DNA from: an uncultured Bacteroides sp.
Lineage (GTDB): Bacteria > Bacteroidota > Bacteroidia > Bacteroidales > Bacteroidaceae
Length of the DNA stretch: 64,000 bases
Assembly (NCBI RefSeq): GCF_963675905.1
Contig: NZ_OY780936.1
Coordinates: forward strand, 2,551,946-2,615,945
Direction: 5' to 3'
This document shows positions 1-8,189 of the stretch, piece by piece. Made by a program: the position numbers and the translations under genes. Positions within the stretch are counted from its first letter, which is position 1. Every line of letters starts with the position of its first letter. The notes under the pieces are model-generated. The model was not told where the DNA came from. It saw only the letters and a program-made list of their open reading frames with translations, and made no database searches.

Positions 1-323
1 TTTACTCCAAGATAAGTACATACCCACAAATCATCACCACCAGCATCCACTATTTTATGAATAATATTACTTGATAGACTATACTTATTGCCATATTCCA
101 TCCGGAATAGTTGGAAATTTCTCCCATCATAAAAGTTTAGCCCATCGTAAGTTCCAAACCACATAAAGCCATTACGATCCTGATGAATACACAATACAGC
201 ACTATTAGACAAACCATCCTGATTACTTAATTTCCGCAAATTATAAGATGCATTAGCGTATAAACAAACAAATTGAAAGATATAGAATAGTAGTAAAAAA
301 ACACATCGTCTTTTAGAGTACAT
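1..323 (-). CDS. Hybrid two-component system sensor, N-terminal fragment (cut by window edge)
   Basis: Reading the minus strand from an ATG at 323 gives an open frame that runs off the left edge. It begins with a short basic segment and a hydrophobic stretch that looks like a signal peptide (MYSKRRCVFLLLFYIFQF), then reads SNQDGLSNSAVLCIHQD and GFMWFGTYDGLNFYDG. This is the repeat style of the two-component regulator propeller found in the periplasmic sensor of Bacteroides hybrid two-component systems. A second in-frame ATG at 347 is possible; 323 was chosen because it gives the shorter, more typical signal peptide. Only about 107 residues are visible, so the kinase, receiver and AraC parts expected downstream are inferred from family knowledge. 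Its target genes lie outside the window. Confidence 0.75.
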   Translation of the reverse strand, partial: MYSKRRCVFLLLFYIFQFVCLYANASYNLRKLSNQDGLSNSAVLCIHQDRNGFMWFGTYDGLNFYDGRNFQLFRMEYGNKYSLSSNIIHKIVDAGGDDLWVCTYLGV

Positions 324-541
324 ACTTATTGTATTTGTGATTAACATAATAGTTATAGTTGTGGCGATTTTTAGATTTATTTCACAAACAAATATAATAC
401 TAATAAGTAGCAATAAAACAAATAATCGATTTTTATTTCCCATCAAAAAAAATAAAGTTACGATTATATAGTCGTATAAATTACATAATTGTCTAAAAAA
501 GTACTAATCAAAAAATATTAAGACAACAAGTTACATCGGAA

Positions 542-922
542 TTAAATATCACTATTTTTATGATGAGCGTTATTGTAATTTACACTAATATACTTTCCCC
601 AATTACTAAGACTCTCAATAACAGGTATCACAGATTCTCCCATAGAAGTAAGCTTATACTCAACTTTTGGCGGAACTGTTGGATAAATAATTCGTTCTAC
701 TAAGCCCGTTTGTTCCAACTCCCGAACTGTTTGGGTAAACATTTTATTGGCTATTCCATTCAAGCTACGCTGAAGTTCACCCGAACGCATCATCCCATCT
801 CTAAGATGATATAATACAATCGGCTTCCACTTACCACCAATCATATCCATCACTAACTCTAAAGAACAAAAATAGTCCTTTCCCTTAAAAATATATTTGT
901 CTATACACCCTTCATTTCCCAT
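542..922 (-). CDS. HxlR-family winged-helix transcriptional regulator
   Basis: A 126-residue protein of the usual HxlR length. The signature block CSLELVMDMIGGKWKPIVLY is near residues 20-39, followed by LRDGMMRSGELQRSL and the recognition-helix region with MFTQTVRELEQTGLV, and then the wing YPTVPPKVEYKLT. HxlR proteins are small dimeric DNA-binding regulators that often sense electrophiles or redox state through an N-terminal cysteine; here Cys6 and Cys19 are candidates. The start at 922 is supported by an AAGGAG Shine-Dalgarno-like run just upstream. The gene is divergent from the iron-sulfur flavoprotein at 1029, the classic layout for an HxlR repressor controlling a neighbouring reductase. 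That control is inferred from position and from an inverted repeat between the two genes. Confidence 0.9.
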   Translation of the reverse strand: MGNEGCIDKYIFKGKDYFCSLELVMDMIGGKWKPIVLYHLRDGMMRSGELQRSLNGIANKMFTQTVRELEQTGLVERIIYPTVPPKVEYKLTSMGESVIPVIESLSNWGKYISVNYNNAHHKNSDI

Positions 923-946
923 AATTCACTCCTTTTGGTTACTATA

Positions 947-960
947 CTACTTTTTAGTAG
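947..960. promoter_or_regulatory. Candidate HxlR operator in divergent promoter region
   Basis: CTACT-TTTT-AGTAG is a perfect 5-bp inverted repeat, flanked by further TACT and GTAC half-site-like words (TTACTATAC on the left, GTAC on the right). It lies between the divergent HxlR gene (start 922) and flavoprotein gene (start 1029), where an autoregulatory HxlR operator would be expected. The function is inferred. Confidence 0.4.
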
Positions 961-1028
961 GTACTTGCACAATCGATATTAATATCTGAAATTTGCAGCA
1001 AAGAAACAAAATTAAAAGGAGAAAAGAA

Positions 1029-1664
1029 ATGAAAGTTGTAGCAATTAACGGAAGCCCTCGTAAAGAGGGTAATACTTATCATGCATTGATGGGTGTTGGA
1101 AAGCAATTAATGGAAAACGGTATTGAGTTCGAGATTATCCACATCGGCAATAAAGCAGTGAGAGGATGCATGGCCTGCGGCGGATGTTCAAGAAACAAAG
1201 ACGAGAAATGCGTTATTACAACAGATCCTTTGAATGAGTGGGTTCAGAAGATGAAAGGTGCTGATGGAATTATTCTTGGTTCGCCTGTTTACTATGCCGG
1301 AATACCGGGAACCATGAAATCTTTCCTTGATCGTACTTTTTATGTATCGGGCAGTAATGGCAATTTATTCCGTCAGAAAGTTGGCGCTGCAGTTGTTGCT
1401 GTACGCCGCACAGGAGGTTCTTCAACATTCGACAGCCTGAACCATTATCTGAATTATTCGGAGATGATTCTTGCTACGTCAAACTACTGGAACATTACTC
1501 ATGGACTTTCTAAAGGAGAGGTTTTAAAAGATGATGAGGGCGTACAGATCATGGAAGTTCTGGGAAGAAACATGGCGTGGTTACTTAAAATGCGCGAACA
1601 AACAAAAGAGTCTGTTCCTGCTCCTGAGAAGATCGATAAGATTTACACCAATTTTATCCGTTAA
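1029..1664 (+). CDS. Flavodoxin-fold iron-sulfur flavoprotein / NAD(P)H-dependent FMN oxidoreductase
   Basis: A 211-residue cytoplasmic flavoprotein. The N-terminus MKVVAINGSPRKEGNT carries the FMN-phosphate loop, and SPVYYAGIPGTMKSFLDR near residues 79-96 is the conserved flavin-contact segment. Between them, GCMACGGCSRNKDEKC gives C-x2-C-x2-C-x7-C, the compact motif that binds a [4Fe-4S] cluster in iron-sulfur flavoproteins. Related archaeal and clostridial proteins shuttle electrons between ferredoxin and low-potential acceptors or reduce oxygen and peroxide; the exact acceptor here is unknown. The start at 1029 was chosen because AAAAGGAGAAAAGAA directly precedes it; the upstream in-frame start at 993 has no such site. 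The divergent HxlR gene suggests induction by redox or electrophile stress. Confidence 0.85.
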   Translation: MKVVAINGSPRKEGNTYHALMGVGKQLMENGIEFEIIHIGNKAVRGCMACGGCSRNKDEKCVITTDPLNEWVQKMKGADGIILGSPVYYAGIPGTMKSFLDRTFYVSGSNGNLFRQKVGAAVVAVRRTGGSSTFDSLNHYLNYSEMILATSNYWNITHGLSKGEVLKDDEGVQIMEVLGRNMAWLLKMREQTKESVPAPEKIDKIYTNFIR

Positions 1665-1739
1665 TAAAATAGATTTTATACATCCTCGTTACTGGTTATT
1701 AAGTTAAAAAGTAAGCCGGATATATAAAAAAGTTCTCCA

Positions 1740-1757
1740 TTGTAACTATTGTTACAA
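1740..1757. promoter_or_regulatory. Crp/Fnr-type (HcpR-like) activator palindrome
   Basis: TTGTAACtattGTTACAA is a perfect 7-4-7 inverted repeat, sitting inside a longer near-palindrome (GTTCTCCA to the left, TGGAGAAC to the right). Its centre is about 42-44 bp upstream of the expected transcription start set by the -7 box at 1779-1786, the position of a class II Crp/Fnr activator. The GTAAC-N4-GTTAC form resembles what is described for HcpR (nitrosative-stress) sites in Bacteroidetes and Clostridia; that assignment is from memory of the family. Confidence 0.6.
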
Positions 1758-1778
1758 GTGGAGAACCATGAATTACCA

Positions 1779-1786
1779 TACCTTTG
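1779..1786 (+). promoter_or_regulatory. -7 box TACCTTTG of the ferredoxin-like gene
   Basis: An exact match to the Bacteroides TAnnTTTG box, 26 bp before the ATG at 1812. No TTTG -33 box is found at the right distance; the space is partly occupied by the palindrome at 1740-1757, consistent with activator dependence. Confidence 0.6.
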
Positions 1787-1811
1787 CATCATCATCCAAA
1801 ATATTGAAAGA

Positions 1812-2705
1812 ATGAAACGAACTGTGATTAAAATAGATGAAGCGTTGTGCAATGGTTGCGGAATGTGCGTAGAAGGTTGCCACGAAGGTGCTTTACAGCT
1901 TATAAATGGCAAAGCTGTAATGATCAGCGATTTATATTGTGATGGCTTAGGAGCATGCATTGGTGAATGTCCGGTTGGTGCTATTGAACTGGAGGAACGC
2001 GAAGCAGAACCTTACAGCGAAGAAGCTGTTATGGAGCGTATTACTCCTAAAGGCGAAAAAGTAATCCTGGCTCATTTGAAGCACTTAAAAGAGCATGGCG
2101 AAAAAGAATTGCTTATGCAAGGCGTTGATTATCTGAGAAGAAACAACATAAAGGTAGATCTTTCACAGGTTCATGGACAGCCTCATGCCGGCGGAATGCA
2201 CGGAGGATGCCCTGGCTCTATGGCTCGTACACTGAAATCTGCAGGACCATCTGTTGCTAGTTCTGGTTTTGCTACCGGCGGCACTGCAATTTCTGCTCCG
2301 GCTTTTTCTTCCGCACCTCAAGTTTCGGAACTTCGTCAATGGCCGGTTCAGTTTCATTTACTTAATCCGCAAGCTGGTTATTTTCAGGGAGCAGATGTAT
2401 TATTGGCTGCAGATTGTACTTCTTTTACAGCCGGTAACTTTCACAGCCGTTTTCTAAAAGGAAAGATTCTGGCTATTGCTTGTCCTAAACTTGATAGCAA
2501 CACGGAATCTTATATAGAAAAACTTAAAGTTATGATAGATGAATCTATGATTAATACTCTTACAGTGTTGATTATGGAAGTTCCATGCTGCGGAGGATTA
2601 CTTCAGATGGCAAAAATTGCAAGAGAAGAAGCTACACGCAATATTCCTATCAAAGCAATTGTATTGTCTTTGGAAGGGGAAGTTAAAAGTGAAACATGGA
2701 TTTAA
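1812..2705 (+). CDS. 4Fe-4S ferredoxin-domain protein (candidate HcpR-regulon member)
   Basis: A 297-residue protein with an N-terminal ferredoxin domain. Cys13, 16, 19 and 23 form a complete C-x2-C-x2-C-x3-C motif. The second motif reads YCDGLGACIGECPVGA: Cys43, 49 and 53 are present but the usual second cysteine is Leu46, so cluster II lacks one ligand. The remainder has conserved cysteine spots (CPGSMA, ACPKLD, VPCCGGL) but no domain I can name. Such proteins occur with hybrid-cluster protein genes in anaerobes and are thought to handle electrons under nitrosative or redox stress; here that is inference from the promoter palindrome. The start at 1812 was preferred over an upstream TTG at 1749 because it lies downstream of the -7 box. 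A hairpin terminator follows. Confidence 0.8.
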   Translation: MKRTVIKIDEALCNGCGMCVEGCHEGALQLINGKAVMISDLYCDGLGACIGECPVGAIELEEREAEPYSEEAVMERITPKGEKVILAHLKHLKEHGEKELLMQGVDYLRRNNIKVDLSQVHGQPHAGGMHGGCPGSMARTLKSAGPSVASSGFATGGTAISAPAFSSAPQVSELRQWPVQFHLLNPQAGYFQGADVLLAADCTSFTAGNFHSRFLKGKILAIACPKLDSNTESYIEKLKVMIDESMINTLTVLIMEVPCCGGLLQMAKIAREEATRNIPIKAIVLSLEGEVKSETWI

Positions 2706-2772
2706 TCACTTAAAAGATTTATTTCTTTGATATATTAAATAGTTAAGAGTAGTCAACACTAGTTGGCAGATT

Positions 2773-2836
2773 AGCCTCATGAACTTGATAATCTTGTATT
2801 GAACAAGTAATTATTAAGATCTTGAGGCTCTTTTTA
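2773..2836 (+). terminator. Long imperfect hairpin terminator
   Basis: GCCTCA on the left pairs with TGAGGC on the right, with further pairing through the imperfect arms around AAGATC/GAACTT and CTTGT/ACAAG, followed by TCTTTTTAT. It lies 68 bp after the ferredoxin-like gene. The rest of 2837-3060 is AT-rich with no open frame or clear motif. Confidence 0.6.
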
Positions 2837-3067
2837 TAGATATAGCCAGTAAAAGGTGATTTTAACAAAATGCCATAAAAAAACAATTGTCACATAAAGT
2901 GATAACTATACACTTAGTCATTGAACTCATCCTCTTATTATTAAAAGGCAGATATAATATTAACAACATATTTATAACGTCAGAAAATGTTCTAGAATGT
3001 GTTACTTTAAATAAAACAAAGCTCAAAAACTTCTGATATAATGCGTTTCTTTTGTCTTTTTTTTAAT

Positions 3068-3075
3068 TATTTTTG
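3068..3075 (+). promoter_or_regulatory. -7 box TATTTTTG before the DUF5020/permease operon
   Basis: A TAnnTTTG match 11 bp upstream of the start at 3087. A TTTG occurs at 3051-3054, but the spacing of 13 bp is too short, so the -33 element is unclear. Confidence 0.45.
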
Positions 3076-3086
3076 CAGCAAAAAAC

Positions 3087-3773
3087 ATGAAACAAAAGAA
3101 ATTACTCTTAATTATCTTGTTAGCAGCATGCCAATTTGTTGCTGCGCAAAATCTTCAGTTACATTACGATTTCAGACATGCTCTTCACAGCAAGGCTTTT
3201 TCTGAGAACTATATAACATCAACATTCGAAATGTTTAAGCCTGATAAATGGGGTTCTACTTTTATGTTTGTTGATATGGACTACAACCAAAGTAAAGGAA
3301 ACATTGGACTTGCTTACTGGGAAATTGCACGTGATTTTAAAATTGGGAAATGTCCTATCATGCCACATATTGAATACAATGGCGGTATTGGCGCTGGATT
3401 TTCAATTCCTAACGCTTATCTAGTAGGAGCTTCTTATCCATTTAGCTGTGGGAATGCTAATTTCAGCACATACATTGCTTATAAGTACAATGCATTTCAA
3501 AAAACAAGTAATGATGTTCAATGGACAGGTACATGGGGTATTCCTTTACTAGATAACAAACTAACTCTTTCTGGATTCATTGATGTTTGGACTGAAAACA
3601 AAGATCGTTCAGGAGTAGAATCAGGAAAGAAGGTTATTGTGCTTACAGAACCTCAGATCTGGTATAACGTTAATTCTAAGTTATCTGTAGGTTCAGAAAT
3701 TGAAATCAGCAACAACTTCTATGGCAATGAAGCTTATGTATGCCCTACTATAGCAGCCAAATGGAATTTCTAA
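3087..3773 (+). CDS. DUF5020 family outer-membrane protein (Tsx-like channel fold inferred)
   Basis: A 228-residue secreted protein. Residues 1-20 are a signal peptide (MKQKKLLLIILLAACQFVAA, cleavage before QNLQ). The mature part alternates aromatic and polar residues in beta-strand style and ends in the aromatic C-terminus AAKWNF, typical of an outer-membrane barrel. I recognise it as DUF5020, a family related in fold to the nucleoside channel Tsx. It sits 21 bp upstream of a purine permease, so the two probably form one transcript that moves nucleobases or nucleosides across the outer and then the inner membrane. The substrate is inferred from the neighbour only. Confidence 0.75.
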   Translation: MKQKKLLLIILLAACQFVAAQNLQLHYDFRHALHSKAFSENYITSTFEMFKPDKWGSTFMFVDMDYNQSKGNIGLAYWEIARDFKIGKCPIMPHIEYNGGIGAGFSIPNAYLVGASYPFSCGNANFSTYIAYKYNAFQKTSNDVQWTGTWGIPLLDNKLTLSGFIDVWTENKDRSGVESGKKVIVLTEPQIWYNVNSKLSVGSEIEISNNFYGNEAYVCPTIAAKWNF

Positions 3774-3794
3774 ACAAGAAAAAGATAAATACCA

Positions 3795-5105
3795 ATGATT
3801 GAAAAACTATTTAAGCTGATAGAAAATAAAACTACTGTCAGAAAAGAAATCATTGCAGGATTAATCACATTCCTGACAATGTCTTACATCTTAGCTGTTA
3901 ATCCTAGTATTCTTAGTGCAACAGGGATGGACAAATCTGCCCTATTTACTACAACAGCCCTAGCCACTATTATAGGTACGCTTTTAATGGCCATTTTGCC
4001 TAATCTACCTATTGCGCAGGCACCAGGTATGGGACTAAACAATTTCTTTGCTTTTACTGTAGTGCTTACCATGGGGTACAGCTGGCAAATGGCTCTTACT
4101 GCTGTATTTATTGAAGGTTTGATTTTCATTCTTCTTACCTTCTTCAATGTACGCGAATTGATTGTAAAGAGTATCCCTCAAACATTAAAAGAGGCTATTC
4201 CAGTTGGTATCGGACTTTTCATCACTTTAATTGGTATGAAAAATGCCGGAATAATTGTTGGAAATCCTAATACTCTTGTCTGCATGGGTGATTTAGCGAA
4301 TCACAATGTTTGGATTGCGATGATAGGTCTTATTATTACCGGTGCTCTATTTGCAATGAATGTTCATGGTTCCATCTTAATTGGTATTGTTATAGCAACA
4401 GTTTGTGGAATCTTCTTCGGAGAAGTTCACACACCAGAAGCTGGTATTTTCTCACTTCCTCCTTCTATTGAGCCTATCTTCTTTAAGTTCGATTGGAACC
4501 ATATATTCACTTTTGATATGCTTGTGGTAGTATTTACCTTCTTATTCGTGAACCTATTCGATACAGTAGGAACTCTGATTGGAGTTGCATCAAAAGCTGG
4601 ATTTATTGATGAAAAAGGAAACTTTCCACAAGTTAAGAAAGCTCTTTTTGCTGATGCTTTAGCAACTACATTTGGTTCAATCTTAGGAACAAGTACTGTA
4701 ACTTCTTATGTAGAAAGCTGCGCAGGTGTTGCTTCTGGTGGTAGAACCGGTTTAACAGCAGTAAGTACAGCATTTATGTTCGTTATTGCATTGTTCCTGT
4801 CACCACTATTCCTTATGGTACCGGCTTCAGCAACTGCTCCGGCTCTTATCATCGTTGGTTTATTCATGATTTCTTCAATCATCAAAATAAACTTCAACGA
4901 TATGACGGAATCTTTACCAGCATTCCTTACAATTGTAATGATGCCATTCTGCTACAGCATTGCTCAAGGTATCGTATTCGGATTCCTGAGCTACACTTTC
5001 TTAAAAGTATGTACAGGACAAGCTAAAAAGGTTTCGGTTGCTGTTTATGTAATCGCTTTATTATTCCTTATAAAGATGGTTATTGATGCTTTGCATTTAG
5101 TATAA
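3795..5105 (+). CDS. NCS2/AzgA-type guanine/hypoxanthine permease
   Basis: A 436-residue polytopic inner-membrane protein of the AzgA branch of the nucleobase-cation symporter-2 family. Diagnostic segments are AGLITFLTMSYILAVNP near the N-terminus, AQAPGMGLNNFFAF, LFDTVGTLIGVASKAGF and SGGRTGLTAVST. About twelve to fourteen hydrophobic stretches are visible. Family members import guanine, hypoxanthine or adenine with protons. It follows DUF5020 by 21 bp and is closed by a strong bidirectional terminator at 5131-5169. Which purine it prefers cannot be read from sequence. Confidence 0.92.
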   Translation: MIEKLFKLIENKTTVRKEIIAGLITFLTMSYILAVNPSILSATGMDKSALFTTTALATIIGTLLMAILPNLPIAQAPGMGLNNFFAFTVVLTMGYSWQMALTAVFIEGLIFILLTFFNVRELIVKSIPQTLKEAIPVGIGLFITLIGMKNAGIIVGNPNTLVCMGDLANHNVWIAMIGLIITGALFAMNVHGSILIGIVIATVCGIFFGEVHTPEAGIFSLPPSIEPIFFKFDWNHIFTFDMLVVVFTFLFVNLFDTVGTLIGVASKAGFIDEKGNFPQVKKALFADALATTFGSILGTSTVTSYVESCAGVASGGRTGLTAVSTAFMFVIALFLSPLFLMVPASATAPALIIVGLFMISSIIKINFNDMTESLPAFLTIVMMPFCYSIAQGIVFGFLSYTFLKVCTGQAKKVSVAVYVIALLFLIKMVIDALHLV

Positions 5106-5130
5106 CGATTTGCATTAAATCATATAATAT

Positions 5131-5169
5131 AATAAAGGCTGCCGAATAAATATTTCGGCAGCCTTTATT
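5131..5169. terminator. Bidirectional terminator between permease and prfC
   Basis: AATAAAGGCTGCCGAA and TTCGGCAGCCTTTATT are perfect 16-bp complements around a short AT loop. A- and T-rich flanks on both sides let it serve both convergent operons. Confidence 0.85.
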
Positions 5170-5194
5170 CTTAAATCCTATATTATTTCTTCGA

Positions 5195-6763
5195 TTAAAA
5201 CTCACTAGTGAAATGGAACTTAATACTCTTAAAGTCCATTTGCGCCATCTGAAGTACGTAGTTACTATCGGCAAGGAAAACATCTCTGCCTTCTCTATCC
5301 TTAGCCATGAACTGATATTTACGTTTTTTGAAAGCTTCTAGTTCTTCTTTGTTATCGCTTTCTACCCAACATGCTTTATAAAGGCTTAATGGTTCCCAAC
5401 GACAAGCCGCATTGTATTCGTTCAGCAAACGGTATTGTATTACTTCAAACTGCAACTGTCCTACCGTACCAATAATCTTGCGACCATTGAACTGATTAAC
5501 AAACAACTGAGCAACACCTTCATCCATTAACTGATCAACACCCTTATTGAGCTGTTTAGTTTTCATTGGATCAGCATTCTCAATATACTTAAACATTTCA
5601 GGAGAGAAGCTAGGCAAGCCTTTGAAGTGTAGTTCTTCTCCTTCTGTTAAAGTATCACCGATTTTAAAGTTACCTGTATCCGGTAAACCGATAATATCGC
5701 CAGGATAAGCCTCATCAATTGTACTTTTCTTCTGAGCCATAAATTGTGTTGGCGAAGAGAAACGCATGGTTTTTCCATGACGGATATGTTTATAAGGTGC
5801 GTTGCGCACAAACTTTCCTGAGCATACTTTACAAAAAGCTACACAAGAACGGTGATTAGGATCAATATTAGCTGTAATCTTAAAAATAAAACCTGTGAAC
5901 TTTTCTTCTTCAGGTTCTACTGTTCTCTCTTCAGCTACTACCGGACGAGGCGATGGAGCTATTTCTACAAAGCAATCGAGCAATTCCTGTACCCCGAAAT
6001 TATTAAGGGCAGAACCAAAAAAGACTGGAGCTATGTCAGCACTAAGATATTCGTTGATATCAAAATCCGGGTATACTCCATCAATCAGTTCCAGGTCTGT
6101 ACGAAGTTTATCTGCCAGAGGTTTACCTATATTTTTATCTAGATCTTCACTATCAATACTAACCTCTACCTTTTCAGTAACAACCTGCTTACTTGGTTGA
6201 TAAAGATCAAGCTTTTGTTCGTATATATTATAAACACCTTTAAAACGAGCACCTTGTTCAATAGGCCAGCTTAATGGGCGAACTCTGATTTGTAATTCAG
6301 ATTCTATTTCATCCAGCAAATCAAAAGGATCGCGTCCTTCACGGTCCATTTTATTTATAAAGACAATTACCGGAGTGTTTCTCATGCGGCAGACCTCCAT
6401 CAATTTACGAGTCTGAGCCTCAACACCCTTTGCACCGTCAACAACAATAATTACACTATCTACAGCAGTCAGCGTACGGAATGTATCTTCAGCAAAATCC
6501 TGGTGACCCGGAGTATCCAGAATATTCACTTTATAGTCGCGGTAATCAAACTCCATCACAGAAGTGGTTACAGAGATACCACGTTGTTTTTCAATCTCCA
6601 TCCAGTCGGAAGTAGCTGTTTTCTTAATCTTATTAGACTTCACAGCCCCTGCAACCTGAATTTGCCCTCCAAACAGAAGAAGCTTTTCCGTTAATGTAGT
6701 TTTACCCGCATCCGGGTGAGAGATAATAGCGAAAGTACGCCTTCTTTTTATTTCGTCAAGCAT
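5195..6763 (-). CDS. prfC: Peptide chain release factor 3
   Basis: A 522-residue translational GTPase that recycles RF1/RF2 from the ribosome after peptide release. The P-loop [10 protein letters not shown] is at residues 15-24, the G3 motif [12 protein letters not shown] around 85, and the G4 motif [10 protein letters not shown] around 140. The RF3-specific second and third domains follow (for example [15 protein letters not shown] and [12 protein letters not shown]). Length matches the family. It is the last gene of a minus-strand run lysE, DUF4924, rfbD, prfC with gaps of 12, 2 and 8 bp, so it is probably co-transcribed with genes of unrelated function. Confidence 0.97.
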   Translation of the reverse strand: MLDEIKRRRTFAIISHPDAGKTTLTEKLLLFGGQIQVAGAVKSNKIKKTATSDWMEIEKQRGISVTTSVMEFDYRDYKVNILDTPGHQDFAEDTFRTLTAVDSVIIVVDGAKGVEAQTRKLMEVCRMRNTPVIVFINKMDREGRDPFDLLDEIESELQIRVRPLSWPIEQGARFKGVYNIYEQKLDLYQPSKQVVTEKVEVSIDSEDLDKNIGKPLADKLRTDLELIDGVYPDFDINEYLSADIAPVFFGSALNNFGVQELLDCFVEIAPSPRPVVAEERTVEPEEEKFTGFIFKITANIDPNHRSCVAFCKVCSGKFVRNAPYKHIRHGKTMRFSSPTQFMAQKKSTIDEAYPGDIIGLPDTGNFKIGDTLTEGEELHFKGLPSFSPEMFKYIENADPMKTKQLNKGVDQLMDEGVAQLFVNQFNGRKIIGTVGQLQFEVIQYRLLNEYNAACRWEPLSLYKACWVESDNKEELEAFKKRKYQFMAKDREGRDVFLADSNYVLQMAQMDFKSIKFHFTSEF

Positions 6764-6771
6764 ATATTGGT

Positions 6772-7626
6772 TTAATTAATATCATTTATGCACTCTTGTA
6801 AGCTCACCTCCCAATGAGGGATTTCAATATCAAAAGTCTTTTTTATTTTTGTTTTATCTAATACAGAATAATGAGGGCGTGCCGCTTTTGCAGGATAATC
6901 GGCCGTGTGAAGAGGACCCACTTTGCATGTGCTGATTCCGGCTATACGATGAATGGCAAGTGTAAAATCGTACCATGAACAAACGCCTTCATTGCTAAAG
7001 TGGTAAATACCCGGAACAATACCTTTATTAATAGCTGCATAAATTGCTTTGGCAAGATCACGCGCATAAGTTGGCGTACCTATCTGATCAAAAACAACTC
7101 CCATAGATTCTCTTTCCTTGCCAAGTCGAATCATAGTCTTTACAAAGTTGTTTCCAAAGGTAGAGTAAAGCCAGGCTGTTCTAATCACAATTGCTTTTGA
7201 GCAATTACTCATAACATTCTGTTCGCCTTCTAATTTTGTATTTCCGTAAACAGAAGCCGGACAAGTTGGTTCTTCTTCAGTATATGGAACGTGATTGGTT
7301 CCATTAAAAACATAGTCTGTTGAAACCTGAATCATAGCAGCTCCTCTGCTTTCTGCAGCCTTAGCAAGATATCCAGGAGCAACAGCATTCAGTTTCCTGC
7401 ATAAATCAGCATTATCTTCCGCCTTATCTACAGCTGTATATGCTGCACAATTCACAATTACATCGATTTGGTTTTCAGTAACAAACTCTTGTATAGCATG
7501 TTCATCACAAATATCAAGTTCTTGTACGTCTGTAAAAAAATAGTTGTATTGATTGTTTTCCGAAGAAAGCAAACGCATTTCATTGCCTAATTGACCATTG
7601 GCACCGGTTATCAATATATTTTTCAT
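6772..7626 (-). CDS. rfbD: dTDP-4-dehydrorhamnose reductase
   Basis: A 284-residue short-chain-dehydrogenase-fold enzyme that reduces dTDP-4-dehydro-L-rhamnose to dTDP-L-rhamnose with NADPH. It begins with the Rossmann motif [20 protein letters not shown] and the catalytic YGNTK (YxxxK) follow in the expected order, with VIRTAWLYS further on. Length is normal for RmlD. The other rhamnose-pathway genes (rmlA, B, C) are not in this window. It lies 2 bp downstream of the DUF4924 gene and 8 bp upstream of prfC. Confidence 0.93.
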   Translation of the reverse strand: MKNILITGANGQLGNEMRLLSSENNQYNYFFTDVQELDICDEHAIQEFVTENQIDVIVNCAAYTAVDKAEDNADLCRKLNAVAPGYLAKAAESRGAAMIQVSTDYVFNGTNHVPYTEEEPTCPASVYGNTKLEGEQNVMSNCSKAIVIRTAWLYSTFGNNFVKTMIRLGKERESMGVVFDQIGTPTYARDLAKAIYAAINKGIVPGIYHFSNEGVCSWYDFTLAIHRIAGISTCKVGPLHTADYPAKAARPHYSVLDKTKIKKTFDIEIPHWEVSLQECINDIN

Positions 7627-7628
7627 GA

Positions 7629-8177
7629 CTAATCGTCTAATTTTAATTCTCCGTTTCTATCCTTTTCATAGTAGTTTGACAATAACGAAAGAAACTTCGA
7701 TATTGTTTCTATTGCTTTACTTGTTTCAGGAGTAATTTCTTTTTTTTGAAGCTTCAGTAACATAACGCCATATAGCGCTTCAAAACAGGTTTCTATTTCA
7801 GACTCTTCTGTATTCTTATTCTTATTACGCAATTCCACTATAAAAGGCAAAGCTTTATAATACGCCGCACCATAAAAAGGTTCTTTAGGTGAACGTAATA
7901 ATTGTAAATGCAAATCTGTTAATGAAATAATTACATTCTTATTTATCTGCAGATGCCCTTTTTCTATTACACCTTCAACACGCATCATGCCTATTAAATC
8001 ATCGTACCATTGAGTCAACTTAACTTTTTCCTCTTCATCTATCTGGTACTGGCTGATAAAGCTTGATTTCAACAGATCGATATCACATCCGGCAGCGCGA
8101 ATAATATCTTCTATCTGCCACATGTATATAAGGTATTCAGCAATATTGGTTTGCTTAAGTTTTTGTGCAATAAACAT
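7629..8177 (-). CDS. DUF4924 family protein
   Basis: A 182-residue soluble, mostly helical protein with no signal peptide or membrane segment. Recognisable stretches are NIAEYLIYMWQIED near the N-terminus and LLRSPKEPFYGAAYYK in the middle. I recall this family as DUF4924, found next to rfbD in Bacteroides; its function is unknown. Position within a tight operon (12 bp after lysE, 2 bp before rfbD) is the only context clue. Confidence 0.65.
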   Translation of the reverse strand: MFIAQKLKQTNIAEYLIYMWQIEDIIRAAGCDIDLLKSSFISQYQIDEEEKVKLTQWYDDLIGMMRVEGVIEKGHLQINKNVIISLTDLHLQLLRSPKEPFYGAAYYKALPFIVELRNKNKNTEESEIETCFEALYGVMLLKLQKKEITPETSKAIETISKFLSLLSNYYEKDRNGELKLDD

Positions 8178-8189
8178 ATTCTATTTTAA

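Noticed and set aside
1749-1811. TTG start for the ferredoxin-like gene
   Set aside because: It overlaps the palindrome and lies upstream of the -7 box; the ATG at 1812 begins the conserved domain.
2837-3067. Purine riboswitch before the DUF5020-permease operon
   Set aside because: No three-way-junction pairing or conserved purine-riboswitch core could be found.
5852-6200. Plus-strand frames within prfC
   Set aside because: Antisense shadows of a well-supported gene.
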